Source: Holacanthus passer
Taxonomy: Eukaryota > Chordata > Actinopteri > Pomacanthidae
Assembly: GCA_025331565.1 (NCBI GenBank)
Contig: JAFREQ010000043.1
Location: forward strand, 4,473,001-4,537,000
Direction of reading: 5' to 3'
Length of the DNA: 64,000 nt
Positions 22,985 to 34,385 of this stretch are shown here, piece after piece (position 1 is the first letter of the stretch; each line of letters starts with the position of its first letter). The notes beneath the pieces are model-generated. The model saw only the letters and a list, made by a program, of their open reading frames with translations, was not told the DNA's origin and made no database searches. A program made the position numbers and the translations under genes.

Positions 22985-25900
22985 GTAATGTAATTTACGC
23001 TTATATTGAAAGTCAAGGTGAAATTTAGTGAAGTGTAAACAAAGTCCTGTGGCTCCATGGTAGTCATGTTGCATATAGGACTGAATGCCAATATACTTCA
23101 AAGAAAGTGCTGTTTGCACAGTCTGAAAGCGGGGGCAGCTGCTGTAACTTTTTTTTAACCAAGTGCTTGCTCAGTGGTTAATGTCTTAGGCCCTGTTCAC
23201 ACCTGGCGTTACAAAACGTCTCCACATGTGTCTCAATTGACCACTTGTGATCGGTTCTCACTTTCTTGCTCTTCATGCAAAAAAACACGTAAATCATTTC
23301 CATTTGCAAAGACCAAATGGAAATCAAACATTATCTTTCTTGTGTACTCCAACCACGAGAAAGTATTTTGCCTGTGGTTGTGGCTTCTTCTTCTCCCAAG
23401 ACGTCCTCAATGCGTCTTGAGAGCATTCACACCTGTACTGAGAACTGTGGTATTATCAGATGATCATGTTAATGCCAGGTGTAAACTGGGCCTTAGTCTT
23501 CTCTACTTAATTCATTTAATACTTTTCTTATGTTTAAATTGTTTTACTTTGGCAAAGTTCTGCAGCTATTTCACATGAAGACAACATTAAACACGTATTT
23601 ATTTAAAGGTTTGGCGTCTTCTTTTTTTTTTTTTTAAAAAGTAAGCAAAATGAGGCATCAAAAAAAGTACAGTTAGGTTATTGGAAAAGTTGAATGATAT
23701 CTAGCCTTAAACAAATCACTATATTAGTTTTTAAGAATCTCTTGCAACACTATCTTCATATCAGGGAACTCATGGGCTTCAGTCACCACGAGCCCATTGC
23801 TTAGAAGGACTAAAGTTCTTTGAACTGATATCAGCTGCAATCTTACATTTAGTATAAAAAAATCAGCACTACTCTCAAAAGTTCTAACTGGATGCCTTTC
23901 TTATCTGCTTTTGTCTTAGGCCCATCGAGCTGTGCTGGCTGCTAGCAGTTCTTATTTCCGGGACCTTTTCAGCAGCAATAGTGGAGGTGGTAACAGCAAT
24001 GAGACGAGCCCGACCATAGTGGAGCTCCCGTCTGCTGTGCAGCCCCAGAGCTTCCAGCAGATTTTGGCTTTCTGCTACACAGGCCGTCTCAGCATGACGG
24101 TGGGGGACCAGTTTCTCCTCATGTATACTGCCGGCTTCCTGCAGATCCAACAGATCATGGAAAAAGGCACTGAATTCTTCCTCAAGGTAAAGCTGAAATA
24201 GTTTTCAGTAGTAGTACTTGACATATTAATATATATTGTAAACTGTATATGAAAAGGTAAAAAAAAAAGGCTTTTGGGTTTTCCACGTTTAAGTTTTCAA
24301 TGCTTTAAGAACAATAAACACAAAAAACAAATGCCATTTTCTGCACATCAGTTGTATTAATGTGGCAGATCAGTCTCCAAATTCCAAATACAACCCCAAT
24401 TCCAAAATAGTTGGGACGCTGTGTAAAATGTTGACGAAAACAGATTTTGGTGGTTTACGAGTCATTTAAACCCTATATTTAATTGAAAATAGTGCAAAGA
24501 CAACATATCAAATGTTAAAACTGAACATTTCTATTGTTCTTTTAAAAAATATATGCTAATTTTAAATTTGACACCAGCGACACGTTTGAGAAAAAGTTGG
24601 GACAGGGACAACAAAACATTGGAAAAGTTGTGTAATGCTAAAAAAACAACTGAAGGAACATCATCCTGTAAATTAGGTTAATTTGCAACAGGTTAGTAAA
24701 ATGACTGGGTATTAAAAGAGCATTCCAGAGAGGCTGAGTCTCTCTGAAGATGGGAAGAGGTTCACCACTCTGTGAGAGACTGCGTGAGCAAATAGTTCAA
24801 CAATTTCAGAATAATGTTCCTCAGTATAAGATTTCATTATCTATAGTACATAATATAATTAAAAGATTCAGAGAATCTGGAGAAATCTTTGTACAAAAGG
24901 GACAAGGCCCAAAACCAACACTGGATGGCCGTGATCGTCAGGTCCGTATTTGGCACTGCATTAAAACCAGACATGACTCTGTAGTGGAAATCACTGCATG
25001 AGCTTAAAATCACTTCCAAAAACCAATTTTCTGTGAACACAGTTCGTCACTATATCCACAAATGCAGGTTAAAACTGTGGCATGCAAAGAAGGAAACCAT
25101 ATATAAACATGATCAAAAAACACCTGCGACTTCTCTGGGCCCAAGCCCATTTAAGATGGAAGTGGAAAACTGTCCTGTGGTCTGACGAATCAAAATTTGA
25201 CATTCTTTTTGGAAATAGTGGCTGCCACATCCTCCGCTCTAAAGAGAGAGTAACCACCGGGCTTGTCATCAGCAACCGTGATAGTATGGGGATTCATAAG
25301 TGCCCATGGCGTGGGTAGCTTACACATGTGGGAAGACACCATTAATGCTGAACTATATACAGGTCTTGGAGCAAAATATGCTGCCAGGTGCTAAACTGAC
25401 CTACCTGCAGTCCTGACTTGTCAACGAAACTTACAACAAAGGAGACCTCGAACTGTTGAGCAGCTGAAATCCTATATCAGACAAGAATGGGACAACATTT
25501 CACTTTCAAAACTCCAGAAACTGATCTCCTCTCCTCCCAAACCTTTATGGAGTGGTAAACATGCCCCTGTCCCAACCTCTTGAAACATGTTGCTTGCTTT
25601 TCATAAAACATTAAAATTTTCAGGTTCAATATTTGATATGTTGGCTTTCCACAATTTTAAATAAACTATAAGGATTAAATGATTTGCAAACCATCAAAAT
25701 CTGTTTTTATCAACATTTTATCTTTACACAGCGTCCCAACTTTTTTGGAATTGGGGTTGTATATTGTGTTCAGTGTTTGGCCAACAGTTTGTCTAAAATG
25801 GAAAGGTTTCATCTCCAGGGGAATATGCTTGCGCTAAGGACATTTAAGGGCACCTTGTCATTTACCAAAGTCTTGTGAAAGTAAAATTATACTGTGACGA

Positions 25901-28900
25901 TAGTTCTAGATAAGGGAGGGGTCACTCAACACTTTGGTATGATTTACTGAAAACCATGAATAATCATCCCAAGTTCATCAAATCTGGCCAATGGTTGTTG
26001 CCATCAAACATGAGCAAACACACATCTGCTGGTGCATCAGTCAGTTCATGTATGCTGACACAAAGTTGATGTATACATTCATTTTTAGGTCTCCTCCCCC
26101 AGCTGCGACTCTCAGGGCCTTCACGCTGAGGAGGCCCCACCTTCTGAGCCCCAGAGCCCTGTAACGCAGACCAGTAACAGTGCAACCCGGCCGACCTCCT
26201 GCCTGACGCCGCTCTCCCTGGTATCACGAGTGAAGACAGAGCAGCCAGCTAGCCAGCCAGAAGCAGCCACTCCTTACTCAGTAGTCTGCACTCCTGTAGC
26301 CAAGCGGCTGTGGGAGGGCGGCAGCAGCCGAGATGGAGGTGGAGTAGGCTCAGGAGGAGGAGGGGCCAGGAAGGCAGCCCGTTATTCCCAGGAGGCAGTG
26401 CGAGGCAGTGCGATTCAGAGCCCCGGAGCCCTCGGACTGGCCATGGGTATGGGTGCAACTGCAACCAGCCTGGCAGGCATGGTGGCCAGTGGCGGGCTTA
26501 GTGGCAATACCAGCACCAACGGGAGCTCTGCACAAGGTCTCGGCATGTCAGAGGGCGCCAGCCCCGGCACACTGAGTACCTATGCCAGTGACTCACCCAT
26601 CAGCTACCATGATGATGAAGAAGAGGAAGAGGGGACGGATGAAGGTGCTGAAGAGCAGTATAGGCAAATCTGCAACATGTATACCATGTACAGCATGCTC
26701 AACATGGGAGCTGCAGGTAATGGACATGAGACAGGATAGTACATGTGAATGTACCAACAAGACAGAAATTTTTTTTAATCATTTTTGCTTTCTCTGCTGA
26801 GATTTTCCATTTTATTTTTATGGATTTCATAGTAATATATCAGTAATATATATATCTCTGATTTTAGCAGGCATTATATTGTGCATTCTGTTGTCTCTGT
26901 GTAAAAGTGCTGTGGTTTTATTCTAATCTTGCAGTATTGTGTTTCTCCAGCTGCTGGCGAGCGCGTTGAGGCTCTACCAGACCACACAGAGACACGGGGT
27001 CGGATGCGAGGCAGAGACCTCACATGTCTCCCTGCAGAACTCATCGCTCAGATAGGCAACCGCTGTCATCCCAAACTGTATGAAGAAGGAGACCCTGCTG
27101 AGAAACTAGAGTTAGTCTCAGGTATGTTTACATGTGTGGCCATCTTTTTTTTTTTTTTTTACATGTGTGTCCTCAAAGAAACTTGTCTTTACAAGAAAGA
27201 CAGACTTGAGTTTTTAAGGAGTTGGCAAAAAACACAGACTTGTTTTCAATGTTTATCTATGATCTTTACGCGTTTAGAAGATGTATGTGATATCTATGCT
27301 AAAAATATATACTATACATTTGAACAACAAAATAATCGTAGCAATATACTAATGTTAGTTGATTCGAGGACAATAGCGATGATATGTATACACGTATTTA
27401 AAGGAAGCTGTCCTCAGTTGACTGGGCTTCGCATTGGCATGCAGATTACGTGGCAGTCTTGCACATTTGACTCAGTGTGTTTATGTCAAGGACATCCTGA
27501 GACAATGTCTGTGTTACCTTACGGGCTGAGTTACATACCTTTCAATATAGTCTGTGCGTGTGACTGAGCGAGACCTGAATAAATAAAGAAAGAAGAGGAG
27601 GAGGGTAACATAGGCCAAGTTAGTATTGTAATGGCATTGAAGAGTAAAATCAAAAATACAAGAAAAGAAATGTATTGCACATACAATAATATTTAGACAC
27701 AGATACAAATTCAACATAAAATACAGGAAACAGAAAAAAAACAAAAGAAGAAATTTAAGATGGCAGAAGCAAAAGCAAAACTCTAAACAATGACATGTAA
27801 CTAAAGCACAGCCTCCTCCCTCCCCACCTACAGCTGCAATGTTTGAAATGAATCAGAGTTGTCACTAGATAAACAAATACTCCTTTCCTGTAAATCATCT
27901 ATATGACAGTATATGGCCGACAAGATCAGAACTGGAACAGGTCAAACATGCCATAAAGTAGAACAATAAATGAGTCACAGAAACGGTGATGTTTGGTGGA
28001 TCAGTTGTTTATGTGATGTTCTTTTGCAGGTACTTCTGTGTATATATCGCGAGCCCAGCTAATGAACTGTCATGTGAGTGCAGGGACCAGACACAAGGTG
28101 CTGCTGAGGAGGCTGCTGGCTGCCTTCTTTGACAGGTTTGTTCCTTCTGTCTGTGTGTCTGGATCTATTTTCTGCAAGTGTTTCATGTGCAGTTAGAAAA
28201 AGCATCATTTTAATATAGAAATTAATGTATTTTTTATCTGCTGGCATTAAAGAGATTTAACAACTTTTTTTGCTTTCCTCTGTTCTGCATTCTGTGCAAC
28301 TCTTTCTTATTTTGATGTACCAGGAACACTCTGGCCAACAGCTGTGGAACAGGCATCCGCTCGTCCACCAACGACCCAAGCCGCAAGCCCCTGGACAACA
28401 GAGTTCTGCATGCGGTCAAATGTGAGCAGACGTGTTTTTCTTTCTGTGGGTGTTTGCCCACAAGCATGCAAAGAGTTTGCTTGAGATGTCAGGTACAGAT
28501 AGAAGGGAATGCACATGCATTCATTTTGTACATAAACAAGTTGTACGTACAGTATATTGTGAAGCATTTTACTGAATTTAATGATTGGCTGTTAAATGTC
28601 TCAGTTCATTTTACAGTGAAACATGTTTTTAGGCTACTTTTGGATGAAAGTGCAAATTGGAGTTATTTACTATCTTCTGCATCCTTATGATTAGTATCAG
28701 GCATTAGGTAATAACTCACAGTGACCACTAGATAGCAACGTTCACTGTGAAACTAAATGTCAGGCCCTAAAAAATTACTGTAGTTTTTGTATGTATACTA
28801 TATATAACCAAGTGTTAATGTGTTCACATGTTTATAAAAAAAAGAGAAAGCTTCCTTTGAAAGTTCAGTAAAGTTTGGGCTTGCTTTGTGAAGATGATTG

Positions 28901-29659
28901 CATTTCCCTACATCTCATTAGTGAAATGAGTGAGGCACTAGGACATGTTATGCTCCATTTCCATTTGCCAACATCCACTGTAGGACATTTTTGAGTAGGC
29001 TTATTTGCAATCGCAAATTATCAATATTGTAAATGTTATGGGGCGAGGAGGAGGAGGAGCTGTGATACTTCAGATGGCTTAAATTCTCTACACAAGTGAA
29101 GATGTGCCAGAACCCCAGTGGAAAAAAAAAAAACATTTCATGAATTAGAGAATTGATGAGCACCATACCACACATAACTCATTTAGTAATGTGTAGTCCA
29201 CATGTGAAGATTAAAAACATAATATTTCCCCTGACCACTATTTTTGTTGTTTACTTTCCTTTCTCCTTCACGACACTAGTTCTTGTCTTAGCTGAAGTTC
29301 ACAGCATTAAGTCCAATCAGCCTGTGTCATTTTTCTTTTTTCTGCCAGTTTATTGCCAGAACTTTGCCACCAGCTTCAAAGAGAGCGAGATGAACGCCAT
29401 CGCAGCCGACATGTGCACCAACGCCCGACGCGTGGTCCGCAAGAGCTGGATCCCCAAGCTGAAGCTACTGATGGCTGAGAGCGATGCCTACACCGCTTTC
29501 CTTCCCGACGGTGTCAAGATGGAGGATGACACTCTGGGAACGGATCCGGCCTTCGACCCCACCTCTCTGGAGGCCACCGGCGGTGCTGGCATGGAGTCGG
29601 GTGGCTCTTCAGGTGAATCGCTACCGGGCATGGGCGGGGACGGAGGACCGTTATTTTGA
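22859..29659 (+). CDS. nacc1: NACC1, BTB/BEN-domain transcriptional regulator (whole gene)
   Basis: Coding exons are 22859-22984, 23920-24186, 26089-26716, 26951-27121, 28030-28135, 28324-28421 and 29349-29659. They total 1707 nt (568 residues plus stop; human NACC1 is about 527). All junction phases agree. The BTB/POZ domain covers about residues 20-130 (dimerisation). A low-complexity Gly/Ser linker and an acidic run (DDEEEEE) follow, then the BEN domain at about residues 370-480 (DNA or chromatin binding). The known family role is nuclear repression with HDAC3/4, and control of pluripotency, neuronal plasticity and proteasome recruitment. The extra length lies in the linker. IER2 lies downstream, as in mammals. 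Confidence 0.95.
23920..24186 (+). CDS. nacc1: NACC1 exon 3, core of BTB domain
   Basis: The acceptor is ttgtcttag and the donor ctcaag|gtaaag, in phase 0 at both ends. It encodes AHRAVLAASSSYFRDLF, FQQILAFCYTGRLSM and FLLMYTAGFLQIQ, the conserved BTB helices. A fish-type insertion SGGGNSNETSP lies between strands. Confidence 0.95.
24389..25761 (+). mobile_element. Tc1-like DNA transposon, degraded, in NACC1 intron
   Basis: Long inverted repeats of about 140 bp begin caaccccaattccaaaa at 24391 and end ttggaattggggttg at 25759. A TA dinucleotide on each side is the expected Tc1/mariner target duplication. The interior holds broken transposase on the + strand. A helix-turn-helix-like part is at 24750-24960. 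Near 25100-25210 HLRLLWAQAHL and WSDESKFDILFG (the DDE-family WSDESxF motif) occur. A C-terminal part RPRTVEQLKSYIRQEWDNI is near 25443. Stops and shifts make it inactive. It lies in sense orientation between NACC1 exons 3 and 4. Confidence 0.85.
26089..26716 (+). CDS. nacc1: NACC1 exon 4, linker and acidic region
   Basis: The acceptor is tttttag and the donor ctgcag|gtaatg. It enters at phase 0 and leaves one G. It encodes VSSPSCDSQGLHAEEAP, the conserved LVSRVKTEQ and VAKRLW segments, a Gly/Ser-rich stretch, TYASDSPISYH, an acidic run, and EQYRQICNMYTMYSML. VKTEQ resembles a SUMO-site core (VKxE), as in mammalian NACC1. Confidence 0.93.
26951..27121 (+). CDS. nacc1: NACC1 exon 5, start of BEN region
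   Basis: The acceptor is gtttctccag and the donor tctcag|gtatgt. It enters and leaves at phase 1. It encodes VEALPDHTETRG, then LPAELIAQIGNRCHPKLY and GDPAEKLELV, closely matching mammalian NACC1. Confidence 0.94.
28030..28135 (+). CDS. nacc1: NACC1 exon 6, BEN domain
   Basis: The acceptor is cttttgcag and the donor gacag|gtttgt. It encodes TSVYISRAQLMNCHVS and RHKVLLRRLLAAFFD, the N-terminal half of the BEN domain. Phase 1 in, phase 2 out. Confidence 0.94.
28324..28421 (+). CDS. nacc1: NACC1 exon 7, BEN domain
   Basis: The acceptor is gatgtaccag and the donor caaat|gtgagc. It encodes NTLANSCGTGIRSSTND and RVLHAVK. Phase 2 in, phase 1 out. Confidence 0.94.
29349..29659 (+). CDS. nacc1: NACC1 exon 8, BEN end and C-terminus
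   Basis: The acceptor is tctgccag. The entry codon T plus TT gives Phe where mammals have Tyr. It encodes YCQNFATSFKESEMNAIAA, DMCTNARRVVRKSW and then a variable acidic/Gly-rich tail ending GGPLF and TGA at 29657-29659. Confidence 0.94.
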
Positions 29660-32600
29660 ACATTGTGTCCGGGGGAAGGTTGAAATTTGGTGACACGCAT
29701 ACCAGTATTCCCCAGTTCTGCTTGCCTCCTCACTCTTTGGCCCACGCTGATCTCTCACATCTGACTGTCTATACTACACTGCTGGGGTCAACAGTTGTTG
29801 TTACCCTGATGTAACCAGGACATGAAAACTTAAATTTTTGCTTTATGACTGTACAATGGAGTTAGTTGAGAGAAGGGAGAGAGTAAGAGGATGTTAAGTT
29901 TTCTCCGAACTGCCCTCTGCCTCCCCTTGTCTTTTTAAGGTGTGTAAGCGCATCCACTGTTGCATATTAAATACATTCCCTGAAATACAGGTGGTAGGGG
30001 GAGTTGCCAGTGCAGCCCGAGGAGGAAGGGGTGGCTGGATGGACAGGCTAGGAGTAGAGGTGGCGAGTATATTGAATGTAAGTGTCAGTGGCATTTTTCT
30101 CTATGCAAGCCTGACAACTTTTATTCTAGCCTCAGAAAAGGAACTAAATTCAAAATAGTTACAATAATAATATGCGTTAACACTACCTGTTCTTCCTCCC
30201 CGTGCACCTTCCACTCATCACCCTGCAAGTATTCTTCACCCCACGTTTCCTGAGACCAGAGAATCTCACATGAGTGTTTCACTGTGTATAGAAATATATC
30301 TCATCTTTCTGTTCTCTGAATTTTTAGCATGTTTCTCTCCATCTATAAACTGAAACGTGATCCAGAGAGAAGGGGAAAGCTTTTTACTGAGATGATTGTA
30401 AAGAAAATTTAAGGACAACAGGTAATCAAAGATGGTCATATTTTTAGAGTATAAACTATATTTATACAAGTGCACATGCCTAGAATGGTGTGAGCAAAGA
30501 GTAGAGGGAATGTTTTAAAATCTCGACCTTGATGTTTTATTGAAAGAGGTCTTGTCAAATAAGGAAAAGTGCTATTTTTGCAGAAAAAAGGAGTATAATA
30601 AAGCAGTCTTATCATAGGACCCTTAGTCATTTATTTTTATCTTTATTTGACAGTGCAGAGTGATGGAATGAGCAGTTGAACTGCTAAATTTGAAGCATTT
30701 CATCTTCTGTTCACAAGCTTAAAAGGAATAACGAGACTGATTCAGCTGGCTTGACTGTTGTCTATGATAACCATTTCTTGTTAGGTTGTGAACCTGCAAC
30801 GTTTGCCTCCTTCCATAAAACATTGGCCCACAATTTTGAAGATGACTTGTAGGAATATTAAGGTTATATTGATCTGACAACTCAGCTAGTTTATTCTTTG
30901 TACTGAAATTATTGAAAAAAACTGCTGACATTTTTGTGCAAATTGCAAAAGTCGCAGGGAATAATTGTGGAATATTGGAACGTGCCTTTTAATTGAAATC
31001 AATAAGCAGAAGCCTGGTGGGTACAGTGATGTCATGAGGAGGCAATATTGCTTAAAGCAAATAGATTTTATGGTACTATCTATGTGTGTGTGAAACAGTC
31101 GGAGAGTCTGTACTGTGTGGCTGAGTCTTTTGGTATGTGGTTTATTCATGTTTATATATGTAGAGTGGAGGTTTCTGCACCTTAAAGAGAAGAACCAGTG
31201 GTTCATGCACCTTTTTGAGAAATGTTGTGTAGCAAATGAACCCCTGTAGGTGGAATTTGTCTTCTTTTCCATGTCTGCCTGTGTTTAGAAGTGGCACAAA
31301 CTCCTACTGTAAATAATCAAGAAGACTGTTAAGTTGAGTTAAATCCCAAGTGTTCTTCCTTTCTGTTGCTGGATGCGTCTGATTATGAAAAGTCAACAAC
31401 TGACCTTTTTTTTTATGTGAAAGTTTGCGTTTGCTCGAAGCTTTTTGAATGCATGTTGACCTGCAGATCACAGGTCACACCAGGGGATTCATTATTCCTG
31501 TTGCAGGTGGTCTGGGTGTAACTTAAGAGTGTGTTCTTAACCAGAAATGCTCTCACAGACAACTGATTACTCTCTCTTTCTGGAAAGGTATTTCTAAGAA
31601 GGTTCTATTTTTTTTCTGAAGATAGGTACAGCGTTAAAACAGGGAAAGAATTAATGCTTCTTATTCAAGACAGTTGATTCAATCTTATTGAGGCATGAAA
31701 GATATAGCTCAACCTATTTTCGTTATTGATTATAAATATATGGATGAGTTTACTTAAATGGTTTGACCTGAGTGTATATGGACAGAACAAAAAATGCAGT
31801 ACCTTTGTAAGTATTTCATTAAGGGTAATGACAACAAAACCTCAGTAAGCTTTGCATTTGACTGTAGATGCCACGTGAGCACCCCTCCCCCACTTACCTC
31901 TCCAGTATCTTTGAAGACTGTTGTGCTTCCTGTCCTTCATGCAGCTGCTATGTTTCACCTCCACAAGTTTATTCATGTGTTTCAGAGAGAGGCAAAGCAG
32001 TGGTTTTGGGTGGTTAAATCTGAATTATAATATGTATATTTAATTTGCGTAGTGGCTTTTAACTGAGCCAAGTTTACACAAGTTCAACACAACTCAAATT
32101 ACATTGTCATGTTTTTCTCCCCAACCTTTTTTAATTATGACGGTACTTAAATTAGCCTCTGCCAGGTGTATTTAAGTCACCATGATCCTTTAAATAGTTT
32201 ATCACATGATGTTCTACAGAAAACCTGTCATTTCAGATTTGAAATATATCAAACTCAAGGTTTTCAAAATAAATCCACTATAATAGCAGATTCCTGGATA
32301 ATTGCTTTGTGTACAGAGTTAAAGGACCAAGAGCCGCACACTCACATGCAGCCACTAGGATCTCTGGATTTAATGTAGGGAGTTTCGGGGACATTCAATC
32401 CAGCAATGACATTAAATTCTATAAAATATTTTTTTTAATATCTCATTTGGCATAATGTCTACTAAATGTACCAATGTTCCTGCCTAAAGAAACAAAACCA
32501 GATATGACGGGAATAGCTAAATTACTGTTCAGATGTCTGAATTTAGTTCCACTATTTCAGCACTCTTATTGATTGTGTCCTTCACAGAGATGTTAGTGAC

Positions 32601-33570
32601 ACCAGAGTATTATTACCATTGACATTCTTTAAATTTAAATAATAATAATTAAATAATTTAAAAAAGAAAGAAGCTTTAAAAGCAAGAAACAACAAGGGCT
32701 TAAATGAGTTTCTCACACAGTGACCTACTGAATAACTTGTGACTCACTTACTAAAGCTGAAATGTCACCAGTGAATTGGCATTGATTCTGAGGAGGCCAT
32801 GTTAGTCTGCTTTCACAACGCAGCAGCCTAAATCCAGAAATGTCCACAGAGCACCATTGACCCAATCAGAATATCCTGCTGCTGCGTCTCATGAGCCTAC
32901 AAACTACTGGTTTAGGGCCTATGTGGGTTGAACAAGTGAAGTAGAAGTAAGTGTGTTTATGGTACGTGTCGGGGCCAACTCCAGCAAATGCTCAAAAGCT
33001 CCCTCACTCACAACCTACTTGCACCGTGCTTTGTGTGCAATAGGTGTGTGAGTGTGGTTGTGTTTTACTTTGTGTGTATTTGAATAGAAAGATTTCATGC
33101 TTTTCAGTATGTTCTGAGCGAACTGTAATTTCTGTACCTTTCAACGTATGTTTACACTTCACGAAACATGTAGACCTACACACTTGAATGGATAAGGTGT
33201 GGCACGGCATGGGGAACCTTTTGTCACTAAACAGTACATACATAAATATGATTATACACATGTATAGATAAATACTGTATATTATATATAGACGCACACA
33301 TAGAGGTCAGATTGTTTGTTGTGCACTCGCAGCATGAGGTATATATTTACCCAGAAACAGCGCTTCTTCACAACCTGTGCAGTAATTGGTCTGCCCATGT
33401 CTTTGCCCCTGCTCCTTACCCTCTGTAACCCTGTAGCGCCAGTGGACATCCTGTACTGCTCATCCTATTCTTTCTGTGTTCCAAGTGCCAATAACTTTGT
33501 GAAAGCCCTGTAACTGTGACCCGACATTATCAAAGGTAATTGCACATTAACAACTGTAAAATAAATAAAT
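29660..33570 (+). other. nacc1: NACC1 3' UTR (probable) ending at AATAAA
   Basis: No further frame was supported. Overlapping AATAAA signals at 33560-33569 are the best terminal candidate and give a 3.9-kb 3' UTR. Nearer sites cannot be excluded. The region is AT-rich, with a few GA-rich and T-rich tracts. Confidence 0.4.
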
Positions 33571-34009
33571 ACAAATCATAGAGAAAATGTCAAAATGGAT
33601 TAAATAATGAATATCTTAATAAAAGATTTGTAACAATTTTTCTCCGACTCCTTTTTTTTTTACTGGTTGTTTTTAGTGCAAATGAGATGTGAACTGATAT
33701 AATGTCTAGACTATAAGTAATGAACAACTCACTAAAACTGCACCTTTTATGGCTCATGCTCATTGGGGTTCTTTTCATATATGACACTGGAATAAAGTAC
33801 ATTTCTAGAAAAGTGTTTCTTTGTGATTCTTAGTTGATTTACTGAAACCACAACTGGATTAAGAAATATGAGCAATTCCCTCTTTAATTTAGGTTCATTT
33901 ATATGTTCAAATTAATTTCAAGCTCATTAGTTGGGTTTTTTTAAGGTATTTTCTGGAGAAATGCTTTTTGCCATGAAATGTGAAATGGTTTGATGTCATG
34001 TAACTACCT

Positions 34010-34385
34010 CAAAAGGGCCCGTGGTCGATAGCCAGACTCTTCTCCTCTGTGATTCCCTGGTGGTGGAATGAGTTACCAAACTCTGTTCGATCTGCAGAGT
34101 CGCTCTCAGTCTTCAAGAAAAGACTCAGCTCTTCACTGAACACCTTGGCACTTGACAAACTCCAATAAAACAAAAACACAAAATAAATAAATAAATTGTA
34201 TTGTTATGCATAATGTATTCCCTCCTCACTGCTTGCAGGCATAGGCCCTATCTAACTTGAACTTTGTCTTATGGCACTTATCCAGGTTGTTTTCTCCTGA
34301 CTAGATCCTTGCTTGTGTTGTATTTACTCTCAGATGTACGTCGCTTTGGATAAAAGCGTCTGCTAAATGAAATTGTAGAATTGTT
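34010..34385 (+). mobile_element. L2-like LINE 3' end
   Basis: The frame near 34065-34140 reads WNELPNSVRSAESLSVFKKR, the usual last residues of fish L2/CR1-type reverse transcriptase proteins. The tail word tacgtcgctttggataaaag and cgtctgctaaatgaa at 34337-34371 is the common L2-type 3' end. The element is truncated at its 5' side. Confidence 0.7.
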
